A stretch of DNA of 64,000 nucleotides from Capitulum mitella (GCA_030062745.1 CP099841.1:20091398-20155397); one strand, 5' to 3'; shown: positions 36,101-48,524, counted from the stretch's first letter. The notes: generated from the sequence alone by a model not told the origin. Numbers and translations are program-made.

Positions 36101-37616
36101 TTCCTGTAAACACCCCGTCAGGACTCGACTGTTGACTGTCGCGGGGAGGGAGCGTTGATGCGATGAGACGTCTCGGCAGTAAAAACGGCGGACGTCCCCC
36201 TGCCGTCGCGCTTGGCCTGCTCCGCCGTGACTGGCCGTCTGCGACAGTCCGACAGTCGCTGAGCCTGGTCCGTCGCTCTGCCGCGCAGACGCCGCTGACG
36301 GCCGCGTCGCCTGGCCTGGCGTGTGCGCGAGCCCATCTGCCAGCACAGTCGTGTTCGTACTGCGAGCCGGTGTTGTGACGGTCCTCAATGTCCGGGCCGG
36401 CCCCTCTTCCTGTTGACGGCTCAGCTGGGATAAACACGTCCTTGGCTCCTTTGTTCCAGTCCAGTCTGGTCGTAAAGATAGCGCGCCAGATTTCCTGCAG
36501 CGTTGAGCGCCTGAAGTGGTGAAACTCTGTGTTGTCTGCATGGACAGGCAATGGAACGATGGTCCTTCTGTTGGCCGAACCGAGCCTTGAAGTGCTTTGG
36601 ACCGCTTGGAATCGTCGACATATTTGGCTGTTCATTTGTTCCACTTCGTGCTAAAGAAACGGTCTTTGTCGTTTGTTGGTGCTCGGTAGCAAATCTTAGT
36701 TTAGACATTCACTTCTGGCTGAAGAAATAACCCGCCCAGTTTTTGTGGTCATCGTGTTGGCTCAAGCTTGATTGGCCTCGCCAACGGACGACAATGTCTC
36801 GTCGACAGCAACGCTGCTTCTCCCCTAATGGTGTGGTATTGGGTTTGCTCGTCACTTGGAGAACTCAGCTGTCATCGTAGAGCAACAAGGCGACGATTTG
36901 GGCCGGACCGTACGGGTCAGATGATTATGCCAAGAGGTTCAGCTGTTCGGAACCTTCGGGAAACAGACGTCGGTTCGCTGACTCGGAGTTCGGGGAACAT
37001 CCGGCACCGGCGGATATGAAGCCGCCGCCACGGTCCCCGCCACTCCCGTGAGCCGGCGCGGATAGATCGCCCGCAGCGCTCCGTCAGCCGTCTTTGTACT
37101 CCGTCACGGCCGACGCGCCTGGCCGGCGGTCGCACCGGCCCGTGACCGGTGGCGGACAGCGCTGGCAGGGCGTCCAGCCGCGCCTCCGCTGGTCTGCGCG
37201 CGGCCACGCCTACGACCTGCTATTGGTGGCATCGATCCGGACCGTGGCATCGATCTGGCCGCTCCCATTCCGCCTACGCAGGCTGAAACCCCAGGACACC
37301 GAGACCGGCCGTGGGCAGCACCGGAAAGGCCTAGCAGATCCGGTATTCCGAATCGAGAGCAAGTGCGATCGGAAAGTTGGGTATGATGGAAAAACTGGTG
37401 GTAATGGAGCGGAAATTGAACTAAAACATTGTTCTTTGAGTTGAGAGGACTTTTCTGCAGCTCTCGTGTGTATCAAAGAGCTGTTATGCAGGATGTACGT
37501 GCCATACAAGGGCGAAGGAACTAAGAGTAGTTGATCCAAAAATTGACTCCCGCGCGGAGCAGCTCCTGCGTTTGTTCGTGTTCGTAGGTGCTGTCACAAT
37601 TAATGCTACATATTCT
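33187..37616. other. GC-rich block up to the gap, no proven gene
   Basis: CpG-rich to about 33540, AT-richer at 33540-34300 and 34560-34950, and very CpG-rich again at 35000-35700 with a (GCC)n run at about 35346-35372. Then it is mixed to the gap. Long open frames on both strands follow composition. An ATG at 35395 opens a frame with a hydrophobic stretch near its start, but no domain follows. There are no RNA genes. Confidence 0.35.
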
Positions 37617-38116
37617 NNNNNNNNNNNNNNNNNNNNNNNNNNNNNNNNNNNNNNNNNNNNNNNNNNNNNNNNNNNNNNNNNNNNNNNNNNNNNNNNNNNN
37701 NNNNNNNNNNNNNNNNNNNNNNNNNNNNNNNNNNNNNNNNNNNNNNNNNNNNNNNNNNNNNNNNNNNNNNNNNNNNNNNNNNNNNNNNNNNNNNNNNNNN
37801 NNNNNNNNNNNNNNNNNNNNNNNNNNNNNNNNNNNNNNNNNNNNNNNNNNNNNNNNNNNNNNNNNNNNNNNNNNNNNNNNNNNNNNNNNNNNNNNNNNNN
37901 NNNNNNNNNNNNNNNNNNNNNNNNNNNNNNNNNNNNNNNNNNNNNNNNNNNNNNNNNNNNNNNNNNNNNNNNNNNNNNNNNNNNNNNNNNNNNNNNNNNN
38001 NNNNNNNNNNNNNNNNNNNNNNNNNNNNNNNNNNNNNNNNNNNNNNNNNNNNNNNNNNNNNNNNNNNNNNNNNNNNNNNNNNNNNNNNNNNNNNNNNNNN
38101 NNNNNNNNNNNNNNNN
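37617..38116. other. Assembly gap, 500 N
   Basis: Exactly 500 N, a conventional scaffolding gap size rather than measured length. It separates the contig with copy A from the contig with copy B. Confidence 0.99.
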
Positions 38117-38739
38117 TGTTTTAGGTCAGTACGACACTGTCTGGAACAAAAGTAATTTTTTAGATCACTCTTCGTTGGACTTTTTATGAATCCAATGACA
38201 TTCAATACAAACTCAATTCATTTGGCGCTTTTAGGAAAATTGATCCCGTGTCACATATGTCCTTTTAGGAGACGATGTGATATGTAAAGTGGCATCTCGT
38301 GCTTTCTTTGGATGCTTTCTCGTGACCAATGATCAGCAACGTAGCCAGGTGGGAGGGGAGAACGGGTCCTATGTCACACACTTTCCCCCTTGGGCCAAGG
38401 AGACCCTCACTCCAGAGATCAAGAGGAGGCTGCCTTTGGTTGATCGTTGCGGTAGAATAATCGATGGGGTCTCCTGCAAACGGATTCTGGCTTCCCACAA
38501 GTCGCTCGAAGAGATCTCCCAGAAACGGGTCTCGAAGCCCCTTGGGAAGGCCTCAGAGGCCGCTTGGATGACGTTTCACAGGCTGGTTTAGGAAGCTCCA
38601 CGAGATTCTGTCCATGAAGGCTCCTCGAGGATCCCTCCCTTGAGAAAACCCTGGCTTTTGAGGTGCTTATGGAATACCCAGTGTGTTTCGAAAAACGAAA
38701 AGGAAGTACGGTGTAATGCGATCAAGATGATGCGCACTG
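38117..38739 (+). other. Stretch with one unrecognised open frame
   Basis: The frame 38277-38591 (104 codons) reads through mixed, non-repetitive sequence with a varied amino-acid composition, including a PPWAKETLTPEIKRRLPLVDR segment. It could be a decayed transposon protein lying just upstream of the piggyBac relic, but I recognise no motif in it. Confidence 0.35.
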
Positions 38740-39060
38740 GTTGTAGATGGCACGGGCAATAATGTCATACCAGTGATGTTCAATTGGCGGGGTCTCTACC
38801 CACGCTTGTATCAGCAAATGGTCCAAAAAGCGCAAGAGAAAAACGTCATCTTAACACGGATGTCGTTGGCTGGTTCGATGGAATATCAACTAGTACCGAA
38901 TCGTCGTGAAATCAGAGAGTGCTAGTGGCTGTCATTTACTTACATCATTGACACAGCAGCTCAACACGCGTGGCTTCTCTGCCGCAGAAATACCGCGTGT
39001 TTGGAGGTGCTGGTGAAAAGATATGTCGCGATTTTTTCAAGAGAAATCTGCCACGTGAAC
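38740..39060 (+). pseudogene. piggyBac-type transposase relic, C-terminal core
   Basis: Three frames together resemble the end of the piggyBac DDE domain. In one, NTDVVGWFDG stands where YNxxMGGVDxxD is usual. A second gives NINYYRIVVKS, where I-x-x-YR is usual. In the third, WLSFTYIIDTAAQHAWLLCRR matches the family pattern of an aromatic block, ID-x-A and NAW-L-x-RR. A basic LEVLVKRYVA segment follows. Frameshifts separate all three and stops flank them, so it is inactive. The Asp of the GWFDG segment would be in the region of the last catalytic Asp. Upstream domains may be in the N gap or lost. Confidence 0.55.
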
Positions 39061-39581
39061 CTGATGCAAACCACCAGATCGGCATTCAGAAGTTAGCGGA
39101 ACGTCCCAACCCGGGATTTCGGTAACAAAAAATGATACCCCACGAAAGGGTGGTGTTGTTTTTTGCGTTTGTGGGCCCTCGGCACCCAAAAAGGTGAGGT
39201 TGGCACCCTCAAATTATTCTAGATTACTCACAATTACGATAGATTTTGTCCTCATAAATGCATACCCATAAGTAATTTCGCAACAGAGCAAGCAACTTGA
39301 TGTTATTTCAGTGAAATGGACATTGGGCTTTTCCCGTGCGTTTTCGGCTTTTCCCTTGCATAAAAAAAACGCAGTGTAACGTATTAGCCCCGTTAGGTGC
39401 CCTCAGAGATTCCTCAACAAGTTCTTGTCTGAGTTCATGAGCCCAGTAGCCTACATAGCCTCAGCAAATCCGAGTTCAGGCGTCGAAAGCCAGGCTACGT
39501 CTGCACTGCTCTGATAGCTTCTATACAATTCAGGGCGGAAGAAATGACCCTCAGAAACTTGAATAGGACAACAAGACAAAA
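39061..39581. other. Unannotated stretch before the Tigger element
   Basis: No gene or repeat is recognised. It may include remaining 3' sequence of the piggyBac relic. Confidence 0.4.
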
Positions 39582-39583
39582 TA

Positions 39584-42226
39584 CAGTAATCCCTCGTTAT
39601 TCGCGGATAATGCGTTCTAAACCCCTCCGCGAAAGGTGAAAATCCGCGAAGTAGTGTCACCCTCTCATTTTTAACATATGTACATTTTTTGTGTATGAAT
39701 AATATCAATAAGTGCATATGAAACCATATAAGTGCATATGTTATCATTAGAACATTAAAGAATAGTTTCAAACATGTAAATAAAATATTAATAGAATAAA
39801 TAACATACATAAAATAATGTATAAATAATATAAATATGATACGTGTGTGTGTGTAACATACGTAGATGTAACTAAAGTGTACATACTGTAAATATGTTTT
39901 TAGAACCCTTTTATTCTTATAACAACTTTTCTTTTATAACAAGGCACGTAACTCGCCTCTGACAATAGCTTCTCTTTGCTTGATCTTTATAAATGTCGAT
40001 GAAACACCTGTGCAGTACAATGGAGGTGAAGAAGATGAAGATGATTTACTGCACAGGTTAATGAGAACTGTACTGCTCCTCAGATGACGCCTCATCTTCA
40101 GGTGCTAGGGGCCCTGGATCGTCGCGGGCAGCTTCGGATAGAGCTGGGGTAGCTGCAAGAGGCGGCGTAGAGGCAGCAGAAAGAGCTTCTGCAAAACGTT
40201 TTCGGCGCACAAGGAACATCGTGATGGGGAGCTGTGACCGTTGTTTTTTTCTTCTGAGCAAAGATGCCCTTGTACAACGCCATTACACCGTCAATACGGT
40301 TACTGAATTCTACGGCTCTGACCATGTTGTCGTCGATTTCTTGGGGCCCTTTGTTGCAGAGTCCGTGCTATGTTGCAGAGCTCTTGCAAGTTTTCCAAGG
40401 TAAGGCCACGTTCTTCAGCTTCGTTGTCGTCACCGTCGTCAGCTACCTCCTCTTCTTCCTCACTTGCCAATCTTGTCATTTCGACGAGTTCCTCGTCGGT
40501 TAGGGGGTTCGAGTGGCACTCGATCAGTGTGTTCACTTCTTCCGTCGTCATGTCGGAGAACCCTTCAGTGGCTACCAACCGAGCCAGCCTCACAGCCTTA
40601 TCTACGGCGGAGTGGTGAACTTCGTCAGGCGTAAATCCGACGTAAGCATGGGTGACGTTTTTTGGCCACAATTTCCTCCAACTTGCAATCAGTGTCTGCT
40701 CTTTCATCTCATTAAGAGCATTCTGAATGTTGACCAGGCACGTTGCAATGTTGTATCCCCGCCAATAATTCTTCAGGCTGAAGGCCACGTTGTCTTCGTC
40801 GATGGAGGAGATGAGGCCCTCCATCGTTGACCTCGTGTAAAGGGCCTTGAAGGCACGAATGACCCCCTGATCCATGGGTTGTATAAGGGAAGTGGTGTTG
40901 GGGGGCAGGAACTCCACTTGGACCCCGTCATAATGGAGACTAATTGCATGTCCTCCTGCACAGTCCATGAAGAGGACGACCTTAAAGGGCAGCCCCTTTT
41001 CAGCGAGGTACAGCTTCACCTGCGGGATAAAGCAGTCTACAAATCAGTCGCGTGTGAGGGCTTTTGTTATCCATGCCTTTTTGTTGTGCATCCAGTAGAC
41101 GGGCAGCATGGTTCAGCATGGTTCGTCCTTGTAAAGGAACGTCCGGGACGGCATCCTCTTCCAGAAGAGGCCAGTCTCATCCATGTTAAAGACCTGCTCC
41201 GGGAGATAACCACCCTCATCAATTATCTTCGGAAACTCTTCCTCGACGTAACGAAGAGCTGCCTCTTGGTCTGCCGAGGAGGCCTCCCCATACAAAGGAA
41301 CGCTTCGAAGACCAAATCTCCTCTTAAATTTCTCGAACCAGCCCTTGCTGGCAACAAAACTACGTTTTTCTCGTGGGGTAGGATCACTCGAAGCACTGGT
41401 ACTAGGCTGAGGTTCATTTTCGTCGTCATCACCGTCGTCGTCTTCGTTCAACTCTCCTTCAGGAACGAGGCTATCATACAGGGCTTTGGCTTTAGTCCGA
41501 ATCATATTGGTATCGAGACTAACCTTCTTTTCCCGACAATCCGATATCCACACTGATAAGGCATTCTCCATTTTCATATTTCGCTTATTACGAGAAGTCA
41601 CAACTCGCTTAGCGTCCTTGGAGAACGATATCGAGGCAGTTTTACGGATATTCACTTCATCTTTTTCTATGTAGCGAACCGTCGATTCGTTCAATCCGTA
41701 ATGGCGTGCAACAGACGCATAGCTATGGCCTGCCTTAAGCCTTAACCAATAAATTAACTTTCTCGTTCACTGTCATCATTTTTCTCTTCTTCTTGGGTTC
41801 ACTAGAGAATTTAGAGTGTGGAGGACGTTTAGGAGCCATTTTCAAGGGCGTCACAAGCACTATTTTGCACAAAGAGACACAAGAGAACAGCAAAAATTAG
41901 CACACCTCGAGACTAAGCATCACTCAAACATTGATTTGAATGAGCGCGTTCATCTTCGCTGGGTGTGAAAGCGAAGGTGGGGGAAACGTCTAGGCCAAAC
42001 AGCTTGCAAGATTCCCGAGTCGGGAGAGATATCAAATGGCGGGATGCTAGCCAGCCAATCAGAGACGTGGATTTTGAATTGTGTGGGCACTCCCTGCCTT
42101 CTGCTGGCGTGCGGGCAACTTTCGCGCCATAATTCCTCAACTTTGAGTTTTTGATGAATATTTTTGAACAATCCGCGATGTACTGAGACCGCGATAAATG
42201 AACCGCGAAGTAGCGAGGGATGACTG
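39584..42226 (-). mobile_element. Tigger (pogo, Tc1/mariner) DNA transposon
   Basis: A 2643-bp element with terminal inverted repeats. The left end is CAGTAATCCCTCGTTATTCG; the right end, read inward on the minus strand, is CAGTCATCCCTCGCTACTTC. Both then contain GCGG. It is flanked by the dinucleotide TA on both sides (39582-39583, 42227-42228), the standard Tc1/mariner target duplication. It encodes a Tigger/jerky-type transposase on the minus strand (40300-41839), which would bind the ends and cut and paste the element. The noncoding left part (39600-40299) is AT-rich. Both ends are intact in form, so it could still be moved by a related enzyme. Confidence 0.95.
40300..41839 (-). pseudogene. 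Tigger transposase, interrupted
   Basis: Start ATG at 41839 opens a basic N-terminus (PKKKRK, nuclear-signal-like). A pipsqueak-type helix-turn-helix follows (ASVARHYGLNESTVRYIEK), then a CENP-B-type second DNA-binding domain to about 41300 (GWFEKFKRRFGL) and the DDE core. Catalytic Asp residues are kept: MDETG at about 41180, MDCAGGH at about 40965 and QPMDQG at about 40872, giving DD30D spacing. The C-terminus is acidic. Three lesions are visible: a one-base frameshift near 41745; a shift with loss of about 45-50 residues between KDEPC (41113) and the LPVYW segment at about 41100; and a TGA at about 41045 where Trp would be expected. The original protein would have been about 550 residues. 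It is inactive as it stands. Confidence 0.9.
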
Positions 42227-42228
42227 TA

Positions 42229-42786
42229 TTAGACTCATGGTATCGGCGTGGTACGTGTTGTTGCCTGCGGCTTCTCTGTCAGTCTCATGCTATTCTAAAA
42301 TGTATACAAATCATATCAGAAAAATGTGCACATACAAACGCAGATCCCAGTCATGAGCCTGTTCAGTTCACATGGTAAAGACTTGCCCGTGACATTTGGT
42401 ATGTACAGAATGCCGAAAACCCCATTCTATACAGATAAAGGAATGTTCATATTGAACTTCTTCATGTTTCCGCATCTCACAGTCCATATTACAGTGTACA
42501 GATTGCATGTCCCTAGTCGCGCTTAGCGTCCTGTTCATGAGGCGCGGGCCACGTAGTATAAGCAGTATAGCTCAGAATTTTATTTTCTAGACTAGAATAC
42601 ACGTAACAGGTCAGTTAAGTGCAGTGTTATTGCTGAAAGATTAAATTTTCGTGCTTCGCCTCTGTCTGGTCATTCATGAGTTAATGAAATTCACAACCCT
42701 TGTAGGTTTTAAAACAACACTTTAAGAAGGCAAAAACCCTTGTTAAACCTCATTTATGAATCAGATATGTGGATGAACTGCATGCT
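42229..42786. other. Unannotated stretch between two transposons
   Basis: Only short frames and no motif are seen. The sequence directly flanks the Tigger TA duplication on the left and the TTAA target on the right. Confidence 0.45.
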
Positions 42787-42790
42787 TTAA

Positions 42791-44007
42791 CCCGCGCACG
42801 GCCGTCGGTCCGTTTCGAACATCGGCGACTGGGGGGGGAGGCAGTTGGCCGCCCCCCTCTAACTCACGAACGGTTGGTCGCACGATAAGAATAAGCATAC
42901 CGTTGGAAAGCTTGTGACGAGTAGAGCTCGCAACTGGTCTCATTTTTTAGTTTTAGGTAATATGTAAGCAATTTGGCCCTATATATGTTTTCTCATAGCC
43001 GATTGCATGAGACCGAGAAATGTCCTGAATCTCAAAGGCTGTGACTAATAACGCCTAGATAAAGGCACCAGCGCACAAGTAAAGGTCCGTGGATGCCGAT
43101 ACACGTCTAATTTTCTCAGATTTGTTCAATATATACGCCGAAACGTTGAGTTAAAGACACAGCAATTCTCACGCCGGCTGTCGGTGTGCACCACTCCCGT
43201 ATGCTGTACCAAATTGACGGGAACTAATTTTAGCGTTCCTTTATTTCCGCAAAAAAACTATCTATGTACATTTTATTGATCTTAGTGATCCTTGTAATAA
43301 TTTTTCATGCTTAAATTTTGAAAAAATTCAGTAGTTATCAATCTACACAATGGGCGCAGCTTTATTCGCGACAGCCTGTTTATTTCCAAAATATGCTACT
43401 TTTTTCAACTTTTTGAGGTTTCTGGTATTACTGACGTCTGTGCAAGCTAGTTCTGCCATTTTCTACCCATTCTGAGTAATTCATCGTCGATTTTGACGGT
43501 GGTACATTTTGGCTCACTGCAGTTATTCGTGGCCTGACCTCAGGTCAATGACTGGAAGTCATTGATGCTTTGCCCAATGACGGCAATTAGATGTCTGCTT
43601 CACTCCACAGTAAAAATGTTACGAAATATTCCGTCAATTTCCGAAAAAACTACGACATGTGTTAAAAATGGGCTTGACCTTAGGTGAATGACCCGGAAAA
43701 TTCCGAAAAATCTGAGATAGCAGATTTGTTGCATCTATCACGATCACTAATCCCTGAAAGTATTATTGAGATATCTTGTTTTGCGAAAAAGTTAGAGGGC
43801 GCTTAACTTTTTTGGACATAGGTCTGTTTGACCTGACCTAGGTCAGGCACCTGACCTGACCTGAGGTCAAAATTTTGACACGGGATGTAAAGTTGATGAA
43901 GCAAAAGGTACGAGAAGTTTCGTGACTCTGTGTTTGTTCGTTCTCTTGCAATCCCAGAAAAGCCTCAGTGGGGACAGTTAACTGCCCCCCCCCCAGTCGG
44001 GGACGGG
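42791..44007. mobile_element. piggyBac-type non-autonomous element with TTAA
   Basis: A 1217-bp element bounded by TTAA on both sides (42787-42790, 44008-44011), starting CCCG and ending CGGG. Just inside, the left end has cgactgggggggg, agg, cagtt (42828-42846). The right end, read inward, has cgactggggggg, cagtt. These are subterminal inverted repeats. TTAA target duplication with CCC...GGG ends is the piggyBac signature. There is no transposase frame. It is related throughout, in inverted orientation, to 11446-12746, but is better preserved and lacks the CATCTAT expansion. A piggyBac transposase relic lies 3.7 kb to the left, although membership of the same family is not shown. Confidence 0.75.
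43832..43847. promoter_or_regulatory. Perfect palindrome CCTGACCTAGGTCAGG
   Basis: A 16-bp perfect palindrome with two AGGTCA half-sites in everted arrangement, followed by further TGACCT copies to about 43870. AGGTCA is the nuclear-receptor half-site, but here it lies in a transposon and belongs to a 5-bp repetition. A regulatory role is only a possibility. Confidence 0.3.
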
Positions 44008-44011
44008 TTAA

Positions 44012-44593
44012 GCATTCTTATTCACCTAAGCAGAGGTATATTTGCAGTTATTATTTCCCACTAGTCCTCAAACGAGCCAACCTTGTTCTCGTGACGCTAT
44101 TCATTTATTTATTTTCCAAACATTTCAGATGCTCTTTTCTTTTGTCTTCTTTTTGTCAGTTGCATCCACGGGTGCCCATCTACGTATTGCTTTTACAGTT
44201 CGATTTGGCATTTGACATTGGCCCGTTACATAAACCTTGCAGGTGTGGCATCTGCACGAAATCATGCTGCATGTTGAATTGCTAATTTGGGAAGGGTGGC
44301 GTGCCTGCATAAATCAACTAAATCGCCTCCTTAATCCATGTTCGTAGGTTTGAATGGTTAGTTTCGGATGCTCATGATAATATCGGAAATGGTGTTCATC
44401 GAACCAAACCTCAACATTCCATACGATCAGAAGGAGCAAAATGCATTCTCTCTTTAATTCCGGTTGAAAAGGAAGAGTACGGCATGTAGGCCTTCCATCT
44501 AATTGTTTTTGTTTTTCTGTGAAATTTGTCTTCAAGATAAGCATAACCCCTCTTTAATCTGCATGTATTTGAATGAGTCGTTGCTAACAATGT
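44012..44593. other. Unannotated stretch left of copy B
   Basis: No gene or repeat is recognised. If the two copies are alleles, this and the sequence back to 38117 should match whatever precedes position 1 of the window. Confidence 0.45.
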
Positions 44594-44624
44594 TCGGAAT
44601 CTGCCAAGAGCCCTGAGGACCAGA

Positions 44625-44704
44625 ACGTCGTCGGTAGGGGTCCATGTAGTACTGCCAAGTCAGGACGTCGTCGGTAGGGGTCCATGCAGTACTGCCAAGT
44701 CTAA
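44625..44704. repeat. 40-bp tandem repeat found only in copy B
   Basis: Two units (44625-44664, 44665-44704) share acgtcgtcggtaggggtcca and gtactgccaagtc. Copy A has one unit. Confidence 0.9.
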
Positions 44705-46710
44705 CTGGAGACCAGGTTTCAGGTCCGGATCAAGCTCTGCCCATTTGTGCGGGCGGTTTTTCCACAGCCGTGGTCGTGACGTACAGCGGCTCACATGCGA
44801 ATCCTCAGGAGCATCAGCGGATGTCGGAAAGACGTCAACCATCGGTTGACGTCTTTAAAAAAAAACGAAACTTAAAAAAAAACATACACTCACATCCTGG
44901 CCAAAAGGCCTTCGCGAGTCGTGACCGCCGTCGTGACCGCCGCCGTGAGCTGTGACGGCTAGGTTCAGCAGCTGGCGAGCCAGCAACAGTCAGGCGTCGC
45001 GGCGGCGGCCGCGCCGGGAAGTTTCAGAGCTGCCGGGCTGCCGGGAAGCTGCAGGATTGCCGGCGCCCACCAGCTGATCCGCCACAGGTAATCGCGGCTC
45101 AGCCACGTCACGCACGTCAAAGTACGTCACGGCTCGGCGGCGCCGAGCCGTGACATTCCGCCGAACAGGATTGGCCGGCGGCGGTGAGCGGTGCCGGGCG
45201 GAGCCGCGCCTTCTGGCGGCGCACCGGACGACCGGCAGCCGGGCTGGCACGCTGCCGGTGCGTGGCCGGGTCACGGACAGGTGGCCGAGCCTCCCGCACG
45301 CGCAGCACTCTGCAGGCAGGCACGCTGGCGCCGTGAAGAGGTGACGATGATGCGTCCGTGGCGACTCTGGCAGCGAATGAATTAAGTTATTGTACAAGGT
45401 TAAAATTGCGGGATAGTTTCCGCCTTCTGAAGGCGGGAGCAAGACGCTGAAGAAGTCTGTCTTGCGGCCTTCTGATGTCTTCTGCCTTCCTTGTGACCCT
45501 CTGATGGCTCCTGATATCCTGTGGCTTCAGAGTCCTTCTGAACTCTACAAACAGTACGTAACACTGTCTACTCGTGGATCATTTATAGCATGGTCAAAAC
45601 GTCATGAAATGGCAAATTAACGAAAAAGTATAATGAGCCTGGCTCGTGGCGATGCAGGTACTACTGAAGACATCGCCCTACAGAACGGAGAAGGCATTTT
45701 ATGGAACTTAATAACCACTGCAGTGCCGACATACGCAACGACACCCCGCTGTCACTAGTAGGTGTGAGTCGAGTCATCTCGCTGGGAACCTTGCACGCTT
45801 TACCTGCTGCTGCTGCCACTGCTGCGACCTCCTCGTTTCGTATGAGCGCCATTTGGTCGGTGCTGAGGACAAGCCGGGGAACCTCTATGGAGATTGGGGG
45901 TCCAACGTGATTTTTACATCGTTTCTTTCCATGTAACATTCCATTCCATTCCATTCTTTCCATGTAATGGGGTTTATGTAAAAGCTGCTCAAAGTTGGGA
46001 TGGAGGCAGCTGCCCCCTTCCCCTGCCCCCCCCCCCCGGGCTCCAACGCTTCTGGTGCTGGTATTCGACCGCACGAGATAACCTGTTGTTGGAAAATATT
46101 AATTCTTTAAGCCGCAGCCACCTACCAAGACATTCGAGTTAGCTCACACACGCGACGTCCCTCGCTTTCATGGCCCTGATGGCCTTGAGCGGTAGCTTTG
46201 CCTGCATCGGGTGCAAGCTTCCACCAGTTCTCATCCACGTCCGTCTGTTCGCCATGCCAAGGGATTTGCATTGGCTGGCACTGGTAACCGTTAACGAGCC
46301 AGCCGGTTCCCTCGGGATTGCGGCGTCATCGTCGGACACTTAGCGGCGCGCGCCGTCGCTTCCAGACGGTCATGTCGTCGTGGCCTTGTCGAAGAGAACC
46401 TTTCGCCGTCGATGATTCGCGCCCCGACGCCGGCGCGTAGCCGCGAGTACGACTGTTTGGCGCCGTCGAACCGCTGTCAGCGCGACGGCCGGCGTCAGTT
46501 GGCGGCTGATTGTCATGCGGCAGCTGTCGGCCGAAGGTCGGCGCGTGGCACCTCATCCGATAAACAGATTCTGCCGGCCGGACACGTGTAGGCGGCGCGC
46601 GGTGAAGAGCAGCCTCCAGTGTGAATATGGCGATGGCTCATCTCGACGCTGTATGGCGCTGACGGCTATCGTTGGAGGTCTGGCCGGCAAGGTCCGGAAA
46701 CCAGACAATG

Positions 46711-46761
<51 letters not shown>
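46711..46761. repeat. (TA)n microsatellite, copy B
   Basis: Counterpart of 2060-2121 without the TG tract. Confidence 0.95.
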
Positions 46762-46766
<5 letters not shown>

Positions 46767-48357
46767 GCAACGGTTATCGGGTGACAATTCGTATCAAGAA
46801 TTTGGTGCCATTTTTTTACCTCGAAAAAAAACACCTAAAAACAATCCACAATATGAATATTAGGGAACAAGAGACGGGCGGGACAACGAGGTTGTTATTG
46901 AAATTCAATGCGTATTAAGATTTAATGCAATCAACGAGCAGTTCTTATCAACACCCTTCTCGAAAAGAGGGTTGTTGGGGAAATGACATAAATTTTTAGC
47001 AACATCAACAAGAAATGCGAGAGAGTCTCAGACTGATATCGCTATGGATGCCTTACGAGAACATCCGGCGATCGCGTAATCAGCAATTTACTGTCATCTG
47101 TCAGCTGTCAGCCGTCGTGATGCCCCATAAATACAAGACGTCACTACCTGATTGTCCTGTCGCAGCTTAATCGAAAACTCTCCATTGCACAATATGCACT
47201 CAGAATGCACTATTCTATCGCAGAAGCGACGGTTCTGCAAGGTCTTCCTGCTTTTATAGTGTTAAGCTTTCTAAAATTCTTGCAAGAGTATTTGGCAGAT
47301 GCTTCACTGCAGAAAAACACCCATACTCCGCAATCGAGCTGTCGGAGTTTTTGTAAGAGAGGGGGACAAGGCTAAAAGAAAGCGCTTTGTACCACTGTTA
47401 CCATTCTATTACAGATATGGAGAAATTGGCCCTATCGAATAACATACTTGAAGAATTGCAAAAATGCACTACTCTTTAATTCTGAAAATGTTTTGTCCTT
47501 TAAACAAAAATGTTGCAATAAAAGACCAATTTTTGGAAACCTATGGCATAGAAGCCAGTGGGGCTCTCCGACCCCTTCTGACTATGCTACTGGTGCTTCT
47601 AGTGGTTTAAGTCTCAGTTTTCCTTATTTAACCAATATGTCTACGGTAATTGTGGCGTTTAACAGGACGGTGCAACAAATCAGACACCATCTGAGATCCT
47701 GGAAACAAACAAGTTAGCTTCCAAATGTTACGAGAAACCCATTTTTTGCTGCTGCAGTCTTAGTGACTGTTGGTAACGCATATTGGGTCGCATTTTCCCT
47801 GAGTTTCCCATCCTATTTTTGTATTCTGTGTGGCGAACAAGAAGCCAGGGGAGTTGCATTGCAACATGCTGATCATAATTCGGCTTCCGAAACCGTTGTT
47901 TTTGCGGCTTGTAGTGGGATCCTGCAAATTCCTGTGGTTTTTTTTATTTTTTATTATAATCCTCTACCCGTTAACCGGTAGGCAGAAATGCTCTTCCATG
48001 CCCGTGTGACCCAGTTGCGTTAAATATCATGGTTTCCACAATACTTCAAGAATCACTTCGGATCACACCACTCCCCGCTGTTCTTTTTCCCATAAATCTA
48101 CTCACGCTATGATGACAGTTAATGATGCGCCTCGCGAATCGGGCAAGCAGGTAGCAAGCATCAGCAAGCAAAGAAGCATTGCGGTCAGTCAAAACATAAC
48201 TAGTCTGATCACAAGAACTGCGTCCCCACAGTATAATGTAACACTACACTTCCGTTATATGTTTGCGCGCAACAATGTAATTAACTGAATTTATCAATAA
48301 TTTGTTATTATACTATACTAAATAAGTAACGGAAAGGTATGTTATTGTTCGCATGTG

Positions 48358-48359
<2 letters not shown>

Positions 48360-48433
<74 letters not shown>

Positions 48434-48481
48434 TTTAACATGTGCACAAGGAAGGTAGGTATATATATATATACATAAGGG

Positions 48482-48524
<43 letters not shown>

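Noticed and set aside
37572..38205. Frames of about 200 codons across the gap
   Set aside because: They consist almost entirely of N.
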